From contig NZ_CP107785.1 of NCBI RefSeq assembly GCF_036345915.1, positions 5,766,001 through 5,830,000 of the forward strand: 64,000 bases of DNA. Reading direction: 5' to 3'. A program made the translations under genes and the position numbers. Shown one piece after another: positions 12,401 to 21,304 of the stretch. Position 1 is the stretch's first letter, and each line of letters starts with the position of its first letter. The notes beneath the pieces were generated by a model, which did not search any database, was not told the origin of the DNA, and worked only from the letters and a program-made list of their open reading frames with translations. Source of the DNA: Nocardia sp. NBC_00565. Lineage in GTDB: Bacteria > Actinomycetota > Actinomycetes > Mycobacteriales > Mycobacteriaceae.

Positions 12401-15400
12401 CCACAGTGCCGTAGGTCATATGGTCGGCGACCCACGGGTCGGTCGGCAGCGAGAACCGGCCGGTGAAAACGAACTCGTCCTTACCGGCCACCGGCACCAC
12501 ACCGGTGAGCAACGGGTGGGCAAGGGCGTCGCCGGTGGCTTCGGGACGCGGCGGCAACCAGAAGCGCTGGTGTCGGAAGGCGTACGTGGGCAAGGGAACT
12601 CGTCGAATCGCCCGGCGACGCAACAGTGGCAGCCAATCCACCCGCACACCGGATGTGTGAGCGTGCGCCAACATCGTCGAGAACTGTTGGGGCTCATCGT
12701 GATCCCGGCGTGCGGCCGCGGCGACAACCGTCGCCGACTCCGCGTCCTCCGGAAGGGTCTGCCGGGTCATCGCCGCCAGCACCGCGTCGGGCCCCACTTC
12801 CAGGAACCGGCGCACACCCGAGGCGATCAACGTCTCGATCCCCGGCGCGAATCGCACCGCGGCCCGCACTTGCCGAACCCAGTAAGCAGGTTCGGTCACT
12901 TCGTCCCCGGCAAGCTGACCGGACACATTCGACACCACCGGCAGGCGTAGCCGGTGGTACGTCAACTCCTGTGCCACAGACTCGAATTCGGCCAGCATCG
13001 GCTCCATCCGATGCGAGTGGAAGGCATGGCTGACCCGCAGCCGCGACGTCTTCGCGCCACGCTCGGCGAATCGGGCCTCGATCTCGACGACCGCGTCCTC
13101 GTCACCCGAGATCACCAGAGCCGCCGGCGCGTTCACCGCGGCAACCGACACTCGGCCGGGATACCGGGCGACAACATCATTCACTTCGGTTTCGGACGCT
13201 CCGATGGCCAGCATCGCTCCGCCCTCGGGCAGCGCACCCATGAGACGGCCGCGCGCCGCCACCAACCGGCACGCGTCCGCGAGCGACCACAGGCCCGCGA
13301 TGTACGCGGCGGCGACTTCTCCGATCGAATGGCCGATCAACACATTCGGGGTGACGCCGAACGACTCCAGCAAGCGATACATCGCCACCTCGAAGGCAAA
13401 CAACGCGGGCTGGGTGAACTCCGTCCGATCCAGCACCGTGACACCGGTACCACCAGCGACGACGCCGTTGAACATGATCTCTTTGAGCGAGCACTCCAGC
13501 ACCGGATCGAACTGGGCGCACACCGAATCCAACGCGTCCGCGAATACCGGGAACGCCGCGTACAAGCCGGCGCCCATACCGATCCGCTGTGCACCCTGAC
13601 CGGTGAACAAGAATGCCGTCTGCCCCGAACCGACGACACCTCCGATGACACCGGTGCCGGTCCCCGATTCGGCAAGGCTCGCCAACCGCTCGAGCAACTC
13701 ATCGCGATCGCGACCGAGTACCACGCTCCGCGAATCCAGCTGCGCCCGCGACGTCGCCAGCGCATAGGCCGCATCCGCGACGTCGATCTCCGGCCGCTCC
13801 GACAACCATGCACGCAGCCGGGCGGCCTGCGCACGCAGACCTGCCTCGCCCTTACCCGACACCAGCAATGGGGTGACCGGCACGGTGATCTCGGTGTCTT
13901 CCTCGGCAGCCGTCACCGGTGCGGCAGGTGCTTCTTCGAGGATCACATGCGCGTTGGTGCCGCTGATCCCGAACGACGACACACCCGCCCGACGCACCCG
14001 ATCTCCTGCGATCCACGGTTCGGCTTCGGTCAGCAAACGCACCGCGCCCGCGGCCCAATCCACGTGCGGCGACGGCGTCTCGACGTGCAGCGTCCGCGGC
14101 AACCGCTCGTGCCGCATCGCCTGCACCATCTTGATCACACCGGCCACACCGGCGGCGGCCACGGTATGGCCGATATTCGACTTCAAGGAACCGATCCGCA
14201 ACGGCTCCCGATCGCCGCGATCCTGTCCGTAGGCAGCGATCAACGCCTGTGCTTCGATCGGATCACCCAGAGTCGTGCCGGTCCCGTGCGCCTCCACAGC
14301 GTCCACATCGACCGCCGAGATCCCCGCATTGGCGAGGGCCTGCGCAATCATCCGCTCCTGCGACGGACCGTTCGGTGCGGTCAGACCATTGCTCGCGCCG
14401 TCTTGGTTCACCGCACTTCCGCGAATAACGGCCAGGATGTTGTGGCCGAGCCGCTGTGCATCCGAAAGTCGTTCCAGCACAAGAACACCCGAGCCCTCCG
14501 ACCACGCCACACCGTCGGCGGCGGCCGAGAACGCCTTGCAGCGACCATCCGGTGACAGGCCGCGCTGGCGGGCGAAGTCCACGTACAGATACGGGCTGGC
14601 CGCAACGGTCACACCACCGGCGAGAACCAGCGAGCTGTCGCCCTGACGCAGCGCCTGGCACGCCAGGTGTAACGCCACCAGCGACGACGAGCACGCCGTA
14701 TCCACCGTCACCGCCGGACCTTCCAGACCGAACACGTACGCGACACGGCCCGAAATGACGCTGTGCGACGTGCCGGTCAGCCGGAAACCCTCCAGGTCAC
14801 CGGTCACCCGTCGCGAGTAGCCCGACGAGCAGGCACCAGCGAATACGCCGGTATCGCTGCCCCGCAACGACATCGGGTCGATACCCGCGTCCTCCAGGGC
14901 TTCCCATGATGTCTCGAGCAGTAGCCGCTGCTGCGGATCCATCGCCAACGCTTCGCGAGGGCTGATGCCGAAGAAGCCGGGGTCGAAATCGCCTGCACCG
15001 CTGAGGAATCCACCGTGGCGCGTGTAGACCGTTCCCGGTTTATCGGGATCCGGGTCGAATAGCCGGTCCAGGTCCCAACCGCGGTCGGTGGGGAATTCGC
15101 CGATCACGTCCCGGCCCGCAATCATCAGGTCCCACAGGTCCTCGGCGGACCGCACACCACCAGGGAATCGGGCACCCATGCCAACGATCGCGATCGGTTC
15201 GTCCGACATCGGGGATGGTCGGCCGGCGGAGCCGGCGGGGCGGGTTAGCTCAGCGCGCCGCGCTACCCGGTGCTTGCCTCGGTCGGTTCCGGTGACCCGT
15301 GCTCGCAGCAGTGTCACAACCGCATTCGCGGTCGGATGGTCGAAGATGAGCGTCTTCGGCAGCGGCACACCGGTGGCCCGTGTCAGTCGGTTCTGCAGCT

Positions 15401-18296
15401 CCACCCCACTCACGGAGTCGAGGCCGAGCTCGGTGAACGGCAGGTCGGGCTGAATTGACTGGGCCGACCCGTGGCCTAGTACGGCAGCAGCATGCTCACC
15501 GACGATATCGAGAACTACTGTGTCGCGCTGATATTCGGGGGTCGCCAGCAATTTGCGTGCCAGCGGGCCGTCGTCCCACGCTCCGGTCTGCTCCCTGCCC
15601 TCGGAAATTCGACCCTCGGAACTTTGCTCCTCGGTTGCCGCAACGACGTCGGTGACACCGGTGAAGCCACCGGAAGTGACCGGCATACCGGCCCAGAAGT
15701 TACGGCGCTGGAACGCGTATGGCGGCAGGTCTACCCGCGCCCCACCGGAGACCAACGCGCGCGGATCCACCTGCACACCGGCGCAGTAAGCCTGTGCCAG
15801 CGACGCCATGAACCGTTCCGGGCCGCCCGCACCGCGCCGCAACGATCCGACAACAGATACGCCCTCGGCTGCACCGGCCGCCTCGGCGGTCAGGCCGATA
15901 CCCATCGTGAGCACCGGATGCGGACTTGCCTCGATGAATCCGGTGATACCGTCCCCGATCAGCGCCGTAACAGCATCGGCGAATCGAATCGGTTCCCGCT
16001 CCGACCGGTACCAATATTCGGCGTCCAGTTCCGCCGTATCCAACCGGTCGGCGAATACCGTGGAAAAGAACGGCACCGACCCGGATTGTGGGCGGATCGG
16101 CTCCAGTTCCTCGAGCAGCCGATCGCGGATCCGCTCGATCGCCTTCGAATGCGACGCGTAATCTATCGGAACCCGGCGGGCCCACACACCGTCGTGGGCG
16201 CAGTCGGCGAGGAAGTCCGCCATCGCCGAAACGTCACCGGATATCACACTTTGCGCCGGTCCATTCACCGCCGCCAATGACAGCCGATCCCCATACGCCG
16301 AAAGACGTTCCCGGACCGCATCCGCGCCGAGTCCGATCGAGACCATACCGCCGTGTCCGGCCAGCTCATCGGCGATCGCCCGGGACCGGAGAGCCACCAC
16401 ACGCGCCGCATCGGACAGCGACAGTCCACCGGCAACGTAGGCGGCGGCGATCTCGCCATGCGAATGGCCGATCACCACGTCCGGCTCCACGCCGGCCGCT
16501 CGCCACATCCGAGCCAGTGAGACCATCACCGCGAACAGCGCCGGCTGCACCACATCCACGCGGTCCAGCGAGGGCGCGTCGCCTTCGCGACGCAGTACGG
16601 CCGTCAGCGACCAGTCCACGTACGGCGCAAGCGCCGCTTCACATTCGGCGATCGATGCCGCGAACGCCCCACCCGCAGCCAGCAGTCCGAGCGCCATACC
16701 CTCCCACTGGCTGCCATTCCCCGGGAAGACGAACGCGATCCGCCGCTGCTCGGCCCGCCCGGTTGTCGGCTCGATGGCCGCCGCAGGCGCGGTCGGGTCG
16801 GCCAGGGCTGCCAAACCGGCCAGCAGCTCGTCGCGATCCCGCCCGACAACGCTTCCGCGCCAATCCATTTGGGCTCGCGTGCGCAGCAGCGAATGCGCCA
16901 CATCGACCACATCCAGCTCCGGATGGCGCAGTAGCCATTCCCGCAGCCGGGCCGCTTGCGCACCGACGCCGCTCTCGCTGCGGGCCGACACCACCCACGG
17001 CACCGCACCGGCCGCGCCGTCCACCGTGGACGCGGCGGACCCGACGGCGGGCGCCTCTTCCACGATCACGTGGGCATTCGATCCGCCCATGCCGAACGAC
17101 GACACAGCTGCCCTGCGCACGGTGGCCAAGGGCCAGTTCTCGGTGCCCGTCACCACCCGTAAACCCAAGTCCTGGAGTGGAATTCGCGGATTCGGTGTCT
17201 CGAAGTCGAGACTGGCCACCAGTTCTCGGTGGGTCAGACAGAGCACGGTCTTGATCAGGCCCGCGATACCGGAAGCACCTTCCAGATGCCCGATATTCGT
17301 CTTGACCGATCCTACGGCCAGCGGCGCATCCTGCGCCCGGCTCATTCCGTAGGTCTCGCCGAGCGCGGCGGCCTCCACCGGATCACCGGCGGGTGTTCCG
17401 GTGCCGTGCAATTCGACGTACTGCACCGACGGCGCCTCGACACCTGCCGCGGCCAGAGCCGAGCGGATCGCCGCCGCCTGCGCATCCCGACTCGGGGCGC
17501 TCAGCACTCGGCGTTCGTTGCCGGTGTTGACCGCACTGCCACGGATCACCGCATGAATCCGGTCGCCGTCGGCGACCGCCTGCGCCAGTGGTTTCAGCAC
17601 CACCATGGCGCCACCCTCGCCGCGCACGAACTCGTCGGCCCGCGCATCGAATGCGTAGCACCCGCCAAGCGCCGACTGCGCGCCGAACTGCTCGATCCGC
17701 GCACCGCTCGTCGGCGACAGAATCAGGTTCAGCCCGCCGACCAGGGCCATGTCGCTCTCGCCGCTGCGCAGGCTCGCACATGCCAGATGAACCGCGACCA
17801 GCGAGGATGCCTGGGCGCTGTCGACCAGGATGCTCGGGCCGCTGAAACCGAAGTAGTTCGAGATGCGGTTTGCGATGATGCCGCGTTCGACACCGCATAG
17901 CGAGTGGCGGCTGACCCCCGGGCCGCCCTGGGAGGCCACGATTCCGGCGAAATCGCTGCCGGTGCAGCCGAGGAACACACCACACCGCCGGGCATCGCGT
18001 GTCGTTGCGGCCAGGCCCGCGTCCTCGAACGCCTCCCAGCTCAACTCCAATGCCAGCAGCTGCTGCGGATCGATTGCCCGCGCCTCATCAGGCGAGACCC
18101 CGAAGAAGTCCGCGTCGAACTCCCCTGCGGTATCAACGAATCCGGCCCGCTCGGTGATGCTCCCCCGTCCGGGCGGAGCTGCGCCGATCGCGGCGCGCCC
18201 CGCCCTGAGCAGCTGCCAGAAACTGTCGAGATCGGCCGCGCCCGGCATTCTGCAGGACATGCCAACGATAGCGACGTCAAACGCCGATCCGCTCAC
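3405..18296 (-). CDS. Type I modular polyketide synthase: KSQ loading module plus two extension modules
   Basis: This 4,963-residue synthase begins polyketide assembly. The loading module has a ketosynthase-like domain with the active Cys replaced by Gln162 (VDSAQASS), an AT with Ser612 (GHSHGE) and a YASH motif typical of methylmalonyl selectivity, and an ACP (Ser961). Module 1 has KS (Cys1202), malonyl-type AT (Ser1657, HAFH), DH (His1959), KR (NADPH motif near 2425, Tyr2567, B-type LDD) and ACP (Ser2732). Module 2 has KS (Cys2964), malonyl-type AT (Ser3425), DH (His3734), ER (GGVGLAA near 4325), KR (near 4500, Tyr4650, LAD instead of LDD) and ACP (Ser4845). The acidic/helical tail resembles a C-terminal docking domain. 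The inferred route is decarboxylated methylmalonyl giving propionyl, then pent-2-enoyl, then hept-4-enoyl. The GTG start overlaps the upstream ORF stop (GTGA) and is preceded by GGAAGG at good spacing. The gene is unbroken over 14.9 kb. Confidence 0.96.
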   Translation of the reverse strand: MSGSAFDVAIVGMSCRMPGAADLDSFWQLLRAGRAAIGAAPPGRGSITERAGFVDTAGEFDADFFGVSPDEARAIDPQQLLALELSWEAFEDAGLAATTRDARRCGVFLGCTGSDFAGIVASQGGPGVSRHSLCGVERGIIANRISNYFGFSGPSILVDSAQASSLVAVHLACASLRSGESDMALVGGLNLILSPTSGARIEQFGAQSALGGCYAFDARADEFVRGEGGAMVVLKPLAQAVADGDRIHAVIRGSAVNTGNERRVLSAPSRDAQAAAIRSALAAAGVEAPSVQYVELHGTGTPAGDPVEAAALGETYGMSRAQDAPLAVGSVKTNIGHLEGASGIAGLIKTVLCLTHRELVASLDFETPNPRIPLQDLGLRVVTGTENWPLATVRRAAVSSFGMGGSNAHVIVEEAPAVGSAASTVDGAAGAVPWVVSARSESGVGAQAARLREWLLRHPELDVVDVAHSLLRTRAQMDWRGSVVGRDRDELLAGLAALADPTAPAAAIEPTTGRAEQRRIAFVFPGNGSQWEGMALGLLAAGGAFAASIAECEAALAPYVDWSLTAVLRREGDAPSLDRVDVVQPALFAVMVSLARMWRAAGVEPDVVIGHSHGEIAAAYVAGGLSLSDAARVVALRSRAIADELAGHGGMVSIGLGADAVRERLSAYGDRLSLAAVNGPAQSVISGDVSAMADFLADCAHDGVWARRVPIDYASHSKAIERIRDRLLEELEPIRPQSGSVPFFSTVFADRLDTAELDAEYWYRSEREPIRFADAVTALIGDGITGFIEASPHPVLTMGIGLTAEAAGAAEGVSVVGSLRRGAGGPERFMASLAQAYCAGVQVDPRALVSGGARVDLPPYAFQRRNFWAGMPVTSGGFTGVTDVVAATEEQSSEGRISEGREQTGAWDDGPLARKLLATPEYQRDTVVLDIVGEHAAAVLGHGSAQSIQPDLPFTELGLDSVSGVELQNRLTRATGVPLPKTLIFDHPTANAVVTLLRARVTGTDRGKHRVARRAELTRPAGSAGRPSPMSDEPIAIVGMGARFPGGVRSAEDLWDLMIAGRDVIGEFPTDRGWDLDRLFDPDPDKPGTVYTRHGGFLSGAGDFDPGFFGISPREALAMDPQQRLLLETSWEALEDAGIDPMSLRGSDTGVFAGACSSGYSRRVTGDLEGFRLTGTSHSVISGRVAYVFGLEGPAVTVDTACSSSLVALHLACQALRQGDSSLVLAGGVTVAASPYLYVDFARQRGLSPDGRCKAFSAAADGVAWSEGSGVLVLERLSDAQRLGHNILAVIRGSAVNQDGASNGLTAPNGPSQERMIAQALANAGISAVDVDAVEAHGTGTTLGDPIEAQALIAAYGQDRGDREPLRIGSLKSNIGHTVAAAGVAGVIKMVQAMRHERLPRTLHVETPSPHVDWAAGAVRLLTEAEPWIAGDRVRRAGVSSFGISGTNAHVILEEAPAAPVTAAEEDTEITVPVTPLLVSGKGEAGLRAQAARLRAWLSERPEIDVADAAYALATSRAQLDSRSVVLGRDRDELLERLASLAESGTGTGVIGGVVGSGQTAFLFTGQGAQRIGMGAGLYAAFPVFADALDSVCAQFDPVLECSLKEIMFNGVVAGGTGVTVLDRTEFTQPALFAFEVAMYRLLESFGVTPNVLIGHSIGEVAAAYIAGLWSLADACRLVAARGRLMGALPEGGAMLAIGASETEVNDVVARYPGRVSVAAVNAPAALVISGDEDAVVEIEARFAERGAKTSRLRVSHAFHSHRMEPMLAEFESVAQELTYHRLRLPVVSNVSGQLAGDEVTEPAYWVRQVRAAVRFAPGIETLIASGVRRFLEVGPDAVLAAMTRQTLPEDAESATVVAAAARRDHDEPQQFSTMLAHAHTSGVRVDWLPLLRRRAIRRVPLPTYAFRHQRFWLPPRPEATGDALAHPLLTGVVPVAGKDEFVFTGRFSLPTDPWVADHMTYGTVVLPSAALVEFLLVAGSGIGCGVVEELTLEAPIPPSEDDEVELQVSVQEPDRTGRRQFSFYFRQAGRRAGEWVRNASGVLAPSWDGDDALLDQLRDEAWPPIDAETLDPSWIPERIAEGSGLEYGPALIGVDAAWRRGETVFSEITLDTAAAPEPERFDLHPALLDLVLHAGLAGLLWRDQDSDPDTGRLLFRWGGARLHQPLVRATTLRVIAVARGPETISIAAIDDSGRPVVSVDAVVMRPYDVKQMRGTLAGDAADLYEVQWTPAAVAAPSVSADRIAVLGSSPSELAAAQEIPDFVSWHPEDSAASGDPAAVRGHLEMVLATVQAWLAEDRLADTRLVVVTANGAALPGEAPDLAAAAVWGLIRSAQSEYPGRFVLVDTDPSAVAPMDDPTLVGAVIAAGEPQAAVRAGAVLVPRLARARAEREAEPKPAHPSPDHHPSSSRSATLLFGTGTVLITGGTGGLGALVARHLVAAHGVRHLLLVSRRGETADGAMELMSELSEAGAAVRVAACDVGDRDAVGSLLDSIAADHPLTGVVHAAGVLDDGTLAGLTAEQLRRVFDSKAAAAWHLHELTRDRDLSAFVLFSSVAATIGSAGQGNYAAANAFLDALAHRRRVEGLSAIALGWGPWNSASGMAGGLDRSAVARWERLGLYSLENDEGLRLFDAATGRAAAHLAVIRFDPAQLRREAHDGAAPAVLRGFLPRTPDRTAAASSSLGTRLSRVPQAQRAAVVLDLVREHAAAVLGHGCAEDVNPADRFDALGFDSLGGVEFRNRLSKATGVQLPSTLVFDHPTAAAVATLLHSRIEGTASDSRTARVPRRTRVDEPIAIVGMACRFPGGVESPDALWDLVASGRDATGEFPSDRGWDLERMFDPDPDKPGTVYARRGGFLYDAGDFDPGFFGIGPREASAMDPQQRLLLEVSWEALEHAGIDPTSLRGTDTGVYTGVMYQDYEAVTGKAGPEVEGYVLTGGLGSVASGRVAYALGLEGPAMTVDTACSSSLVALHLACQALRQGESSFALVGGATVMSTPMVFQEFSRQRGLARDGRCKSFSAAADGVAWSEGAAVLVVERLSDARRLGHNVLAVVRGSAINQDGASNGLTAPNGPSQERVVAAALANAGLRPRDVDVVEAHGTGTALGDPIEAQALIATYGQDRAGDPLRLGSLKSNIGHSQAAAGVGGVIKMVQALRHETLPKTLHVDALSPHVDWSAGSVQVLTEAQAWSAGDRVRRAGVSSFGISGTNAHVIIEEAPAQAASVPEHDSGGIDIAVPWTVSAKSEEGLRAQAERLRAWLADRPEVEIWSVARSLVDSRALLDRRAVVVGRDRDELLAGLADVAADSPGTIEGTAGSGKTAFLFTGQGAQRAGMGAGLYEAFPVFAAAIDEVCAQVDPLLGRVHPSPDHHPSRSSALSLKELMFADAEGVLDRTEFTQPALFAFEVALFRLIESFGVTPDLLIGHSIGELAAAYVAGVWSLEDACALVVARGRLMGALPAGGAMLAIAVSEAEAEEVLAEYGGRVSLAAVNGPSSVVLSGEVSAIDEISDGLVGEGVKTSRLRVSHAFHSVLMEPMLDEFRSVAEGLTYREPSLPIVSNVSAVVVAAELTDPEYWVEQVRGCVRFASGIDVLVEAGVRRFVEIGPDAVLAAMTRQCLVETPAAEAKSTVVAAARRSIDEPTQFVSALAQAAVVGVGVDWTPLYGGRPTNRITLPTYAFQHRRYWAQPVDAPDLWQSGLDDAGHPLLGAMVRLPDSQDVVFTGRLSRAGHPWLADHAVTGVTLLPGAALVELALHVGTVVECPRLAELVIEAPLPIPATGAVELRVVAGGPDDTGARTVSVYSRSNDGDSDSRDDDADQWVRHAVATVTAGSDTLSVDSDLVSWPPAGATAIAIDHAYADLAERGYEYGPAFRGLTALWRRDGEVFAEVVLPESARSDGAKYGVHPALLDAALHAILLGGLAPDTRAGAIAVPFSWENIALYATGATTVRVRAAVTGSGPGGERITVALADPAGVAVAEVGALTLRMLSADALGSAHRRTEGVGYEVNWVVLPEPAGELIAVDTWSLADDGDGDGDGETVTIAGRDATVLRLDATAVDGDLPAAVRDRVTELAVRVQRLLTQDRRIVVVTRHAVAVHPHESVDLPTAAVWGLLRTAQSENPDRILLVDVEDWADYRTAVALASGDEPQLAVRRGKAHAPRLNRGGANPLEVASRDASAWALTLRDKGTLTADNFGLSDHPSALEPLAPGQVRVSMRSVGLNFRDVLMALGTYPDKAERIGGEGAGVVVQVAPDVTEFAPGDRVFGLIPGVGSVAVVDRRLLAPIPRGWSFAQAAAIPIVYATAYYGLVDLADARPGETLLLHAATGGVGLAAVQLARHLGLRLLVTASEPKWNVLRDLGFDDSDIGNSRTLDFEQKFLDATGGRGVDIVLDSLAGEFVDASLRLLPRGGRFVEMGMIDRRDPVEVAAEHPGVDYHSFMLMEAGPDRLHEILTALVELFEAGTLAPYPTIAWDLRQTPDAYRYLSQARHIGKNVLTVPVPLRPEGTVLITGGTGGLGAVAARHLITAHGVRRLVLAGRRGPEAPGATELAAELTALGAHVDVVACDAADRAALDAVLAAIPSQHRLTGVVHAAGVLADGLLATMTPEQIATVLRPKVDAAWNLHEATKDLDLSAFVLYSSIAGVIGNPGQANYAAANVFLDALAQHRHVTGLPATSVIWGPWEQSGGMTSALGEADIARLRREGLLPLGDEDGMGLFDAALAGGRSAFVAVRIDRTALGEAAPEDLRAVMRDVSAARSATVEGGGGRREGLSRPSHRRAATTSAPPTASNGHSAGSASLVAQLLGRPTAEQERLILDVIRTQAAVVLGHTSADSTPPDKPFSDIGFDSLGVMEFRNRLKSAVGVQLSATAMFDYPTPEALAGFIRQEIVPVDDPAQRIATEIESLARSCATAELSAVDRSAIASSLTALLRELEGKDIGEIDLGGDPDSLETADDRELFEFIDQIS
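3997..4043 (-). repeat. Dispersed hairpin element, degenerate copy C, in KR-ACP linker of module 2
   Basis: On the plus strand CTCCCGTCGCCCACCACCAC is followed by a GC-rich tail ending GCGCGCCGC. Aligned with the other copies it keeps the GGTGGTGG and GCGACGGG blocks but has lost the perfect first hairpin. It runs in the opposite orientation to copies A, B and D and reads [13 protein letters not shown] in the protein. It falls in a flexible inter-domain linker, where insertion would be tolerated. It is weaker than the others. Confidence 0.5.
8169..8214 (+). repeat. Dispersed hairpin element, copy B, inside PKS module-2 acyltransferase
   Basis: Identical to copy A at exactly +6,700 bp, antisense to the PKS. 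In the protein it produces the extra [13 protein letters not shown] segment between FDPLL-type and SLKEL-type residues of AT2 (near residue 3370). AT1 of the same polypeptide lacks this segment, which shows that it is an insertion and not a family feature. Confidence 0.75.
11057..11105 (+). repeat. Dispersed hairpin element, copy D, in module-1 DH-KR linker
   Basis: The plus strand shows GTCGCGGAGCGAC, a perfect 5-bp stem with loop GGA. After a short spacer comes GGGGTGGTGGTCGGGCGACG, which contains the second small hairpin (GTCG-GG-CGAC). It is translated antisense as [13 protein letters not shown] just before the KR NADPH-binding motif. Compared with the ABC-gene copies the first stem has changed from ATCGC/GCGAT to GTCGC/GCGAC, a compensatory pair. 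Confidence 0.75.
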
Positions 18297-18625
18297 CTCT
18301 GAACATCCTTCCCCACGGCGTGCTGCAACCCGCCGTAAGCCTCTGACCAGTGTGTTTGTTGTCGGCCACCGTTGACATCCGCAATGCGAGACGGCACGAA
18401 CTTCGCGACCGCACCCACCGCCGGATAGTCGAGGACGAGCGTGGCCAGCAAGTTCCGTTCTTCTACCCTGGCCAACCGGTCCCGAAACTCCACATCAACG
18501 CTTGCCAATCGCCCCGCCGGCAATGCGTTCTCGATTCGGCGTTCCCGCCGCGGCTCCTGGTCGATGGAGCTCGCTGGTCGGCCGCCGCCCCCCGCGTCAT
18601 CCATCCGGATCGCGGAGCAGGTCAT
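18293..18625 (-). pseudogene. Degenerate acyl-carrier-protein fragment preceding the PKS
   Basis: This 110-residue ORF has no complete domain. Its middle ([19 protein letters not shown], then [13 protein letters not shown]) aligns with the second half of the PKS ACPs here ([19 protein letters not shown], then [14 protein letters not shown]). The DSL tract carrying the phosphopantetheine serine is missing: LAS stands where DSL is expected, and helix I is absent. It cannot be a working carrier domain in this form. Its TGA stop overlaps the PKS GTG start (GTGA), so translation of it could couple to the PKS. It is probably the tail of a lost upstream PKS gene. The ATG at 18623-18625 lacks a clear Shine-Dalgarno sequence. 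Confidence 0.55.
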
Positions 18626-19009
18626 ATCACCATCAATTCGTAGGTCTAACTAACGAGTTCACAAGTAGGTCGACTCAGACGATTCCTGCTTCGACATAGC
18701 GGATTTCGACGCGGTCGAGGCGCAGCGAAGAGGCACCGAAGGATGCGGAGCGTCTTCCACAGGCGGCCTGGGGCCCCGAGGATATGGTGCAGGCCAGGCC
18801 CAGACTGGATCTGAGCTGTGCCGCCGGGCTCAGCAGAGCAACTGATCAGCGAGCGACGCTGAAAACTGAGGCGCTACGGGGACATGCCAGAAGATTGAGG
18901 CGCGCGCAAGAGGGGGTAGTGCCCGAACGAGGTGTTTACGTAGCACCTACGTTACGGCGATGTGGATCGACACAATGATCCCTCTCGGGGTTCGAACGGT
19001 AGGACAGGA

Positions 19010-19052
19010 GTCACGGTTACTGCGCAGTAGGGGTCATGGTTACTGCACAGTA
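19010..19052. promoter_or_regulatory. Tandem 20-bp direct repeats, each centred on a palindrome (candidate operator)
   Basis: GTCACGGTTACTGCGCAGTA (19010-19029) and GTCATGGTTACTGCACAGTA (19033-19052) differ at two positions and repeat at 23 bp, about two helical turns. The core TACTGCGCAGTA is a perfect 12-bp palindrome; the second copy has one mismatch. They lie about 385 bp upstream of the ACP fragment/PKS start, a plausible site for a dimeric regulator of the PKS genes. No regulator gene is visible beside them. The rest of 18626-19220 shows no recognisable gene. Confidence 0.5.
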
Positions 19053-19219
19053 TTTGGATGATCTTGACCTTGTCAACCAACCGATATCCCCACTGCTGAG
19101 GACGAGACGCAGGCTCGATCGAGGCGGTGATCACCAGTCGGCTCCGGCGCGCTAGCAGTGGGGATCCGATGGATCGCCGGCGTCGTTGCCGCAGTCGCTG
19201 TGCTCGACATCCCGATGTT

Positions 19220-19440
19220 CTCGGTGATCGATCGGCGCGAGCCGTTCGGGTGGTAGTTGCGGCCGTTCACCACGATGAGATCCTTCTGTCGGCCGACCAC
19301 GAAGAGTCCGATCCGGTCCAGATCTCACCGACGCGACCTTCGGCCAGGACCTCGGAGGCCGCCGGGATCGGCGATGCGGACAGCCATCTCCGGTGCAGCC
19401 GACCACGGTACGTGTGGATGCCTCGGGCGAGGAATCCGCC
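19220..19440 (-). pseudogene. Remnant of a fatty-acyl-AMP ligase (FAAL/FadD-type) C-terminal region
   Basis: Two minus-strand frames carry family motifs. EVLAEGRVGEIWT (plus-strand about 19310-19350) resembles the GxVGEIWV block of fatty-acyl-AMP ligases. VGRQKDLIVVNGRNYHPN (about 19241-19300) resembles the hinge motif GRxKDLIIVxGRNHYPQ. The two are in different frames and the 30-50 residues that normally separate them are missing. The gene is therefore broken by deletion and frameshift. Such ligases often load starter acyl groups in actinobacterial PKS systems, so this may be a relic of an earlier form of the cluster. Confidence 0.6.
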
Positions 19441-19631
19441 ACCCTGCCGGTCGACGCAAGGACTCCGCGATCCGGGGATAGCGACCGCCGGCCGGTTCCC
19501 GGGGGGCCGCCCGGTCACGAACAGTATCTACTCAGCAAACCCGTAGCACGGAAGAAACGCCGAGGGATCGAAGCCGCAGGGTACGAACCGTTCAGGACCC
19601 CGACCTCGTTCACCCGGGAGAGGGTCGACAC

Positions 19632-19850
19632 GTTCACCCGGACTCGATCCGGGAGAGATTCAAGCGTCTTGCGGCGGAGGCGGGGCTACCTGAGATCCGG
19701 TTCTACGGTCCGAGGCGCTCCTGCGTGACCGGCGCGCTGGGATCAGCCCGAAGGTGGTCAGCGAACGAGTCGGTCACGCCGATGTGGCGTTCACCCTCGA
19801 GACCTACTCGCGCATGCCGCCGGGGATGGATCAGGATGCGGCGGTTCGCG
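19632..19850 (+). pseudogene. Remnant of a tyrosine recombinase (phage-type integrase), C-terminal part
   Basis: The frame from 19632 reads HPDSIRERFKRLAAEAGLP and then EIRF, the usual segment before the catalytic R-x-x-H box. A frameshift near 19715 moves the rest to another frame, which reads RAGISPKVVSERVGHADVAF then TLETYSRMPPGMDQDAA. That carries the conserved GHA and the catalytic-tyrosine region (TYS). The expected LRHTYAT box is degraded to PRRSCVT. The N-terminal DNA-binding part is absent. It points toward, and ends about 135 bp from, the 3' end of the initiator tRNA gene, the usual place for a tRNA-targeting integrase. Confidence 0.75.
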
Positions 19851-19944
19851 GACCACCTCCTGGGCGATGCCGCCCTGAACCCGACGGCGGATCCAGAATC
19901 CTGAACTTGGCTGAGGTTCCCAAATTCGTTCTCATGGGGAAATG

Positions 19945-19981
19945 AAAAACGACCCGGAACAATGTGTTCCGGGTCGTTTTC
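19945..19981 (-). terminator. Rho-independent terminator of the tRNA-fMet gene
   Basis: Near-perfect inverted repeat AACGACCCGGAACA / TGTTCCGGGTCGTT with a 3-nt loop, followed on the minus strand by TTTTT. It begins about 6 nt beyond the tRNA 3' end. Confidence 0.85.
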
Positions 19982-19986
19982 CCTTG

Positions 19987-20060
19987 TAGCGGGGACAGGA
20001 TTTGAACCTGCGACCTCTGGGTTATGAGCCCAGCGAGCTACCGAGCTGCTCCACCCCGCG
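19987..20060 (-). tRNA. tRNA-fMet (initiator, anticodon CAT)
   Basis: The minus strand reads CGCGGGGTGGAGCAGCTCGG at the 5' end, with anticodon arm CTGGGCTCATAACCCAG and a 3' acceptor CCCCGCT plus discriminator A. The unpaired first position (C1 opposite U72) and the three G-C pairs next to the anticodon loop are hallmarks of initiator tRNA. CCA is not encoded (CAA follows). Length is 74 nt. A terminator and the recombinase remnant lie on its 3' side, so its 3' half is a candidate attachment site. The following stretch, 20061-20352, holds no gene that I recognise. Confidence 0.95.
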
Positions 20061-20352
20061 TCGGTAAACACAACATTACACACGTCTACGCACAGAAGGC
20101 AAATCGCCTACCTTGCAGGGGGTTTGCGCTGGTCAACAGCGCGGAGCGGGGGTCACCACAGCCGCGGGTGGCGTGGCACACAGACAGTCCGAGGGCGGGC
20201 TCAGCGACCGAAGAGGGCGGCCGGAGTCGTCCCCGAGCCGATGCCGAGAAAGTCGCCGGGGGCCCCGGCAAGCAATCGAACCCGGTTGGTCAAGCGGGTT
20301 CAAACGTGACCCGTGCCACTATTTCGTAGTGATCCCGAACACATAACGTTGC

Positions 20353-21184
<832 letters not shown>

Positions 21185-21249
21185 CGCACGAGCCCGAGGT
21201 CACTCGGCAACGGCGCCGAGAGTGACGTACGGTTCGTCCGACGTCGACT

Positions 21250-21291
21250 AGAACGGCCCCGCCACCCGGATTCGGGTGACGGGGCCGTTCT
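21250..21291. terminator. Bidirectional terminator between rpf and the convergent UPF0182 gene
   Basis: An 18-bp near-perfect inverted repeat (GAACGGCCCCGCCACCCG with its complement) and a 4-nt loop lie between two convergent genes. Confidence 0.8.
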
Positions 21292-21304
21292 CGGTTTCAG
21301 CGGG

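Noticed and set aside
15205..15245. GC-rich palindrome (GCCGGCGGAGCCGGC) in the ACP-KS linker of the loading module
   Set aside because: It shares only a GGA loop with the dispersed element. Short GC palindromes are frequent in such linkers.
18565..18625. Possible further copy of the dispersed hairpin element at the start of the ACP fragment (reads DDAGGGGRPAS)
   Set aside because: Only the G-rich middle resembles the element. The two hairpins are not preserved, so I did not count it.
18700..18980. Possible IS fragment with repeated TGAGGCGC tracts and a 64-codon ORF
   Set aside because: No transposase motif or inverted-repeat ends could be recognised.
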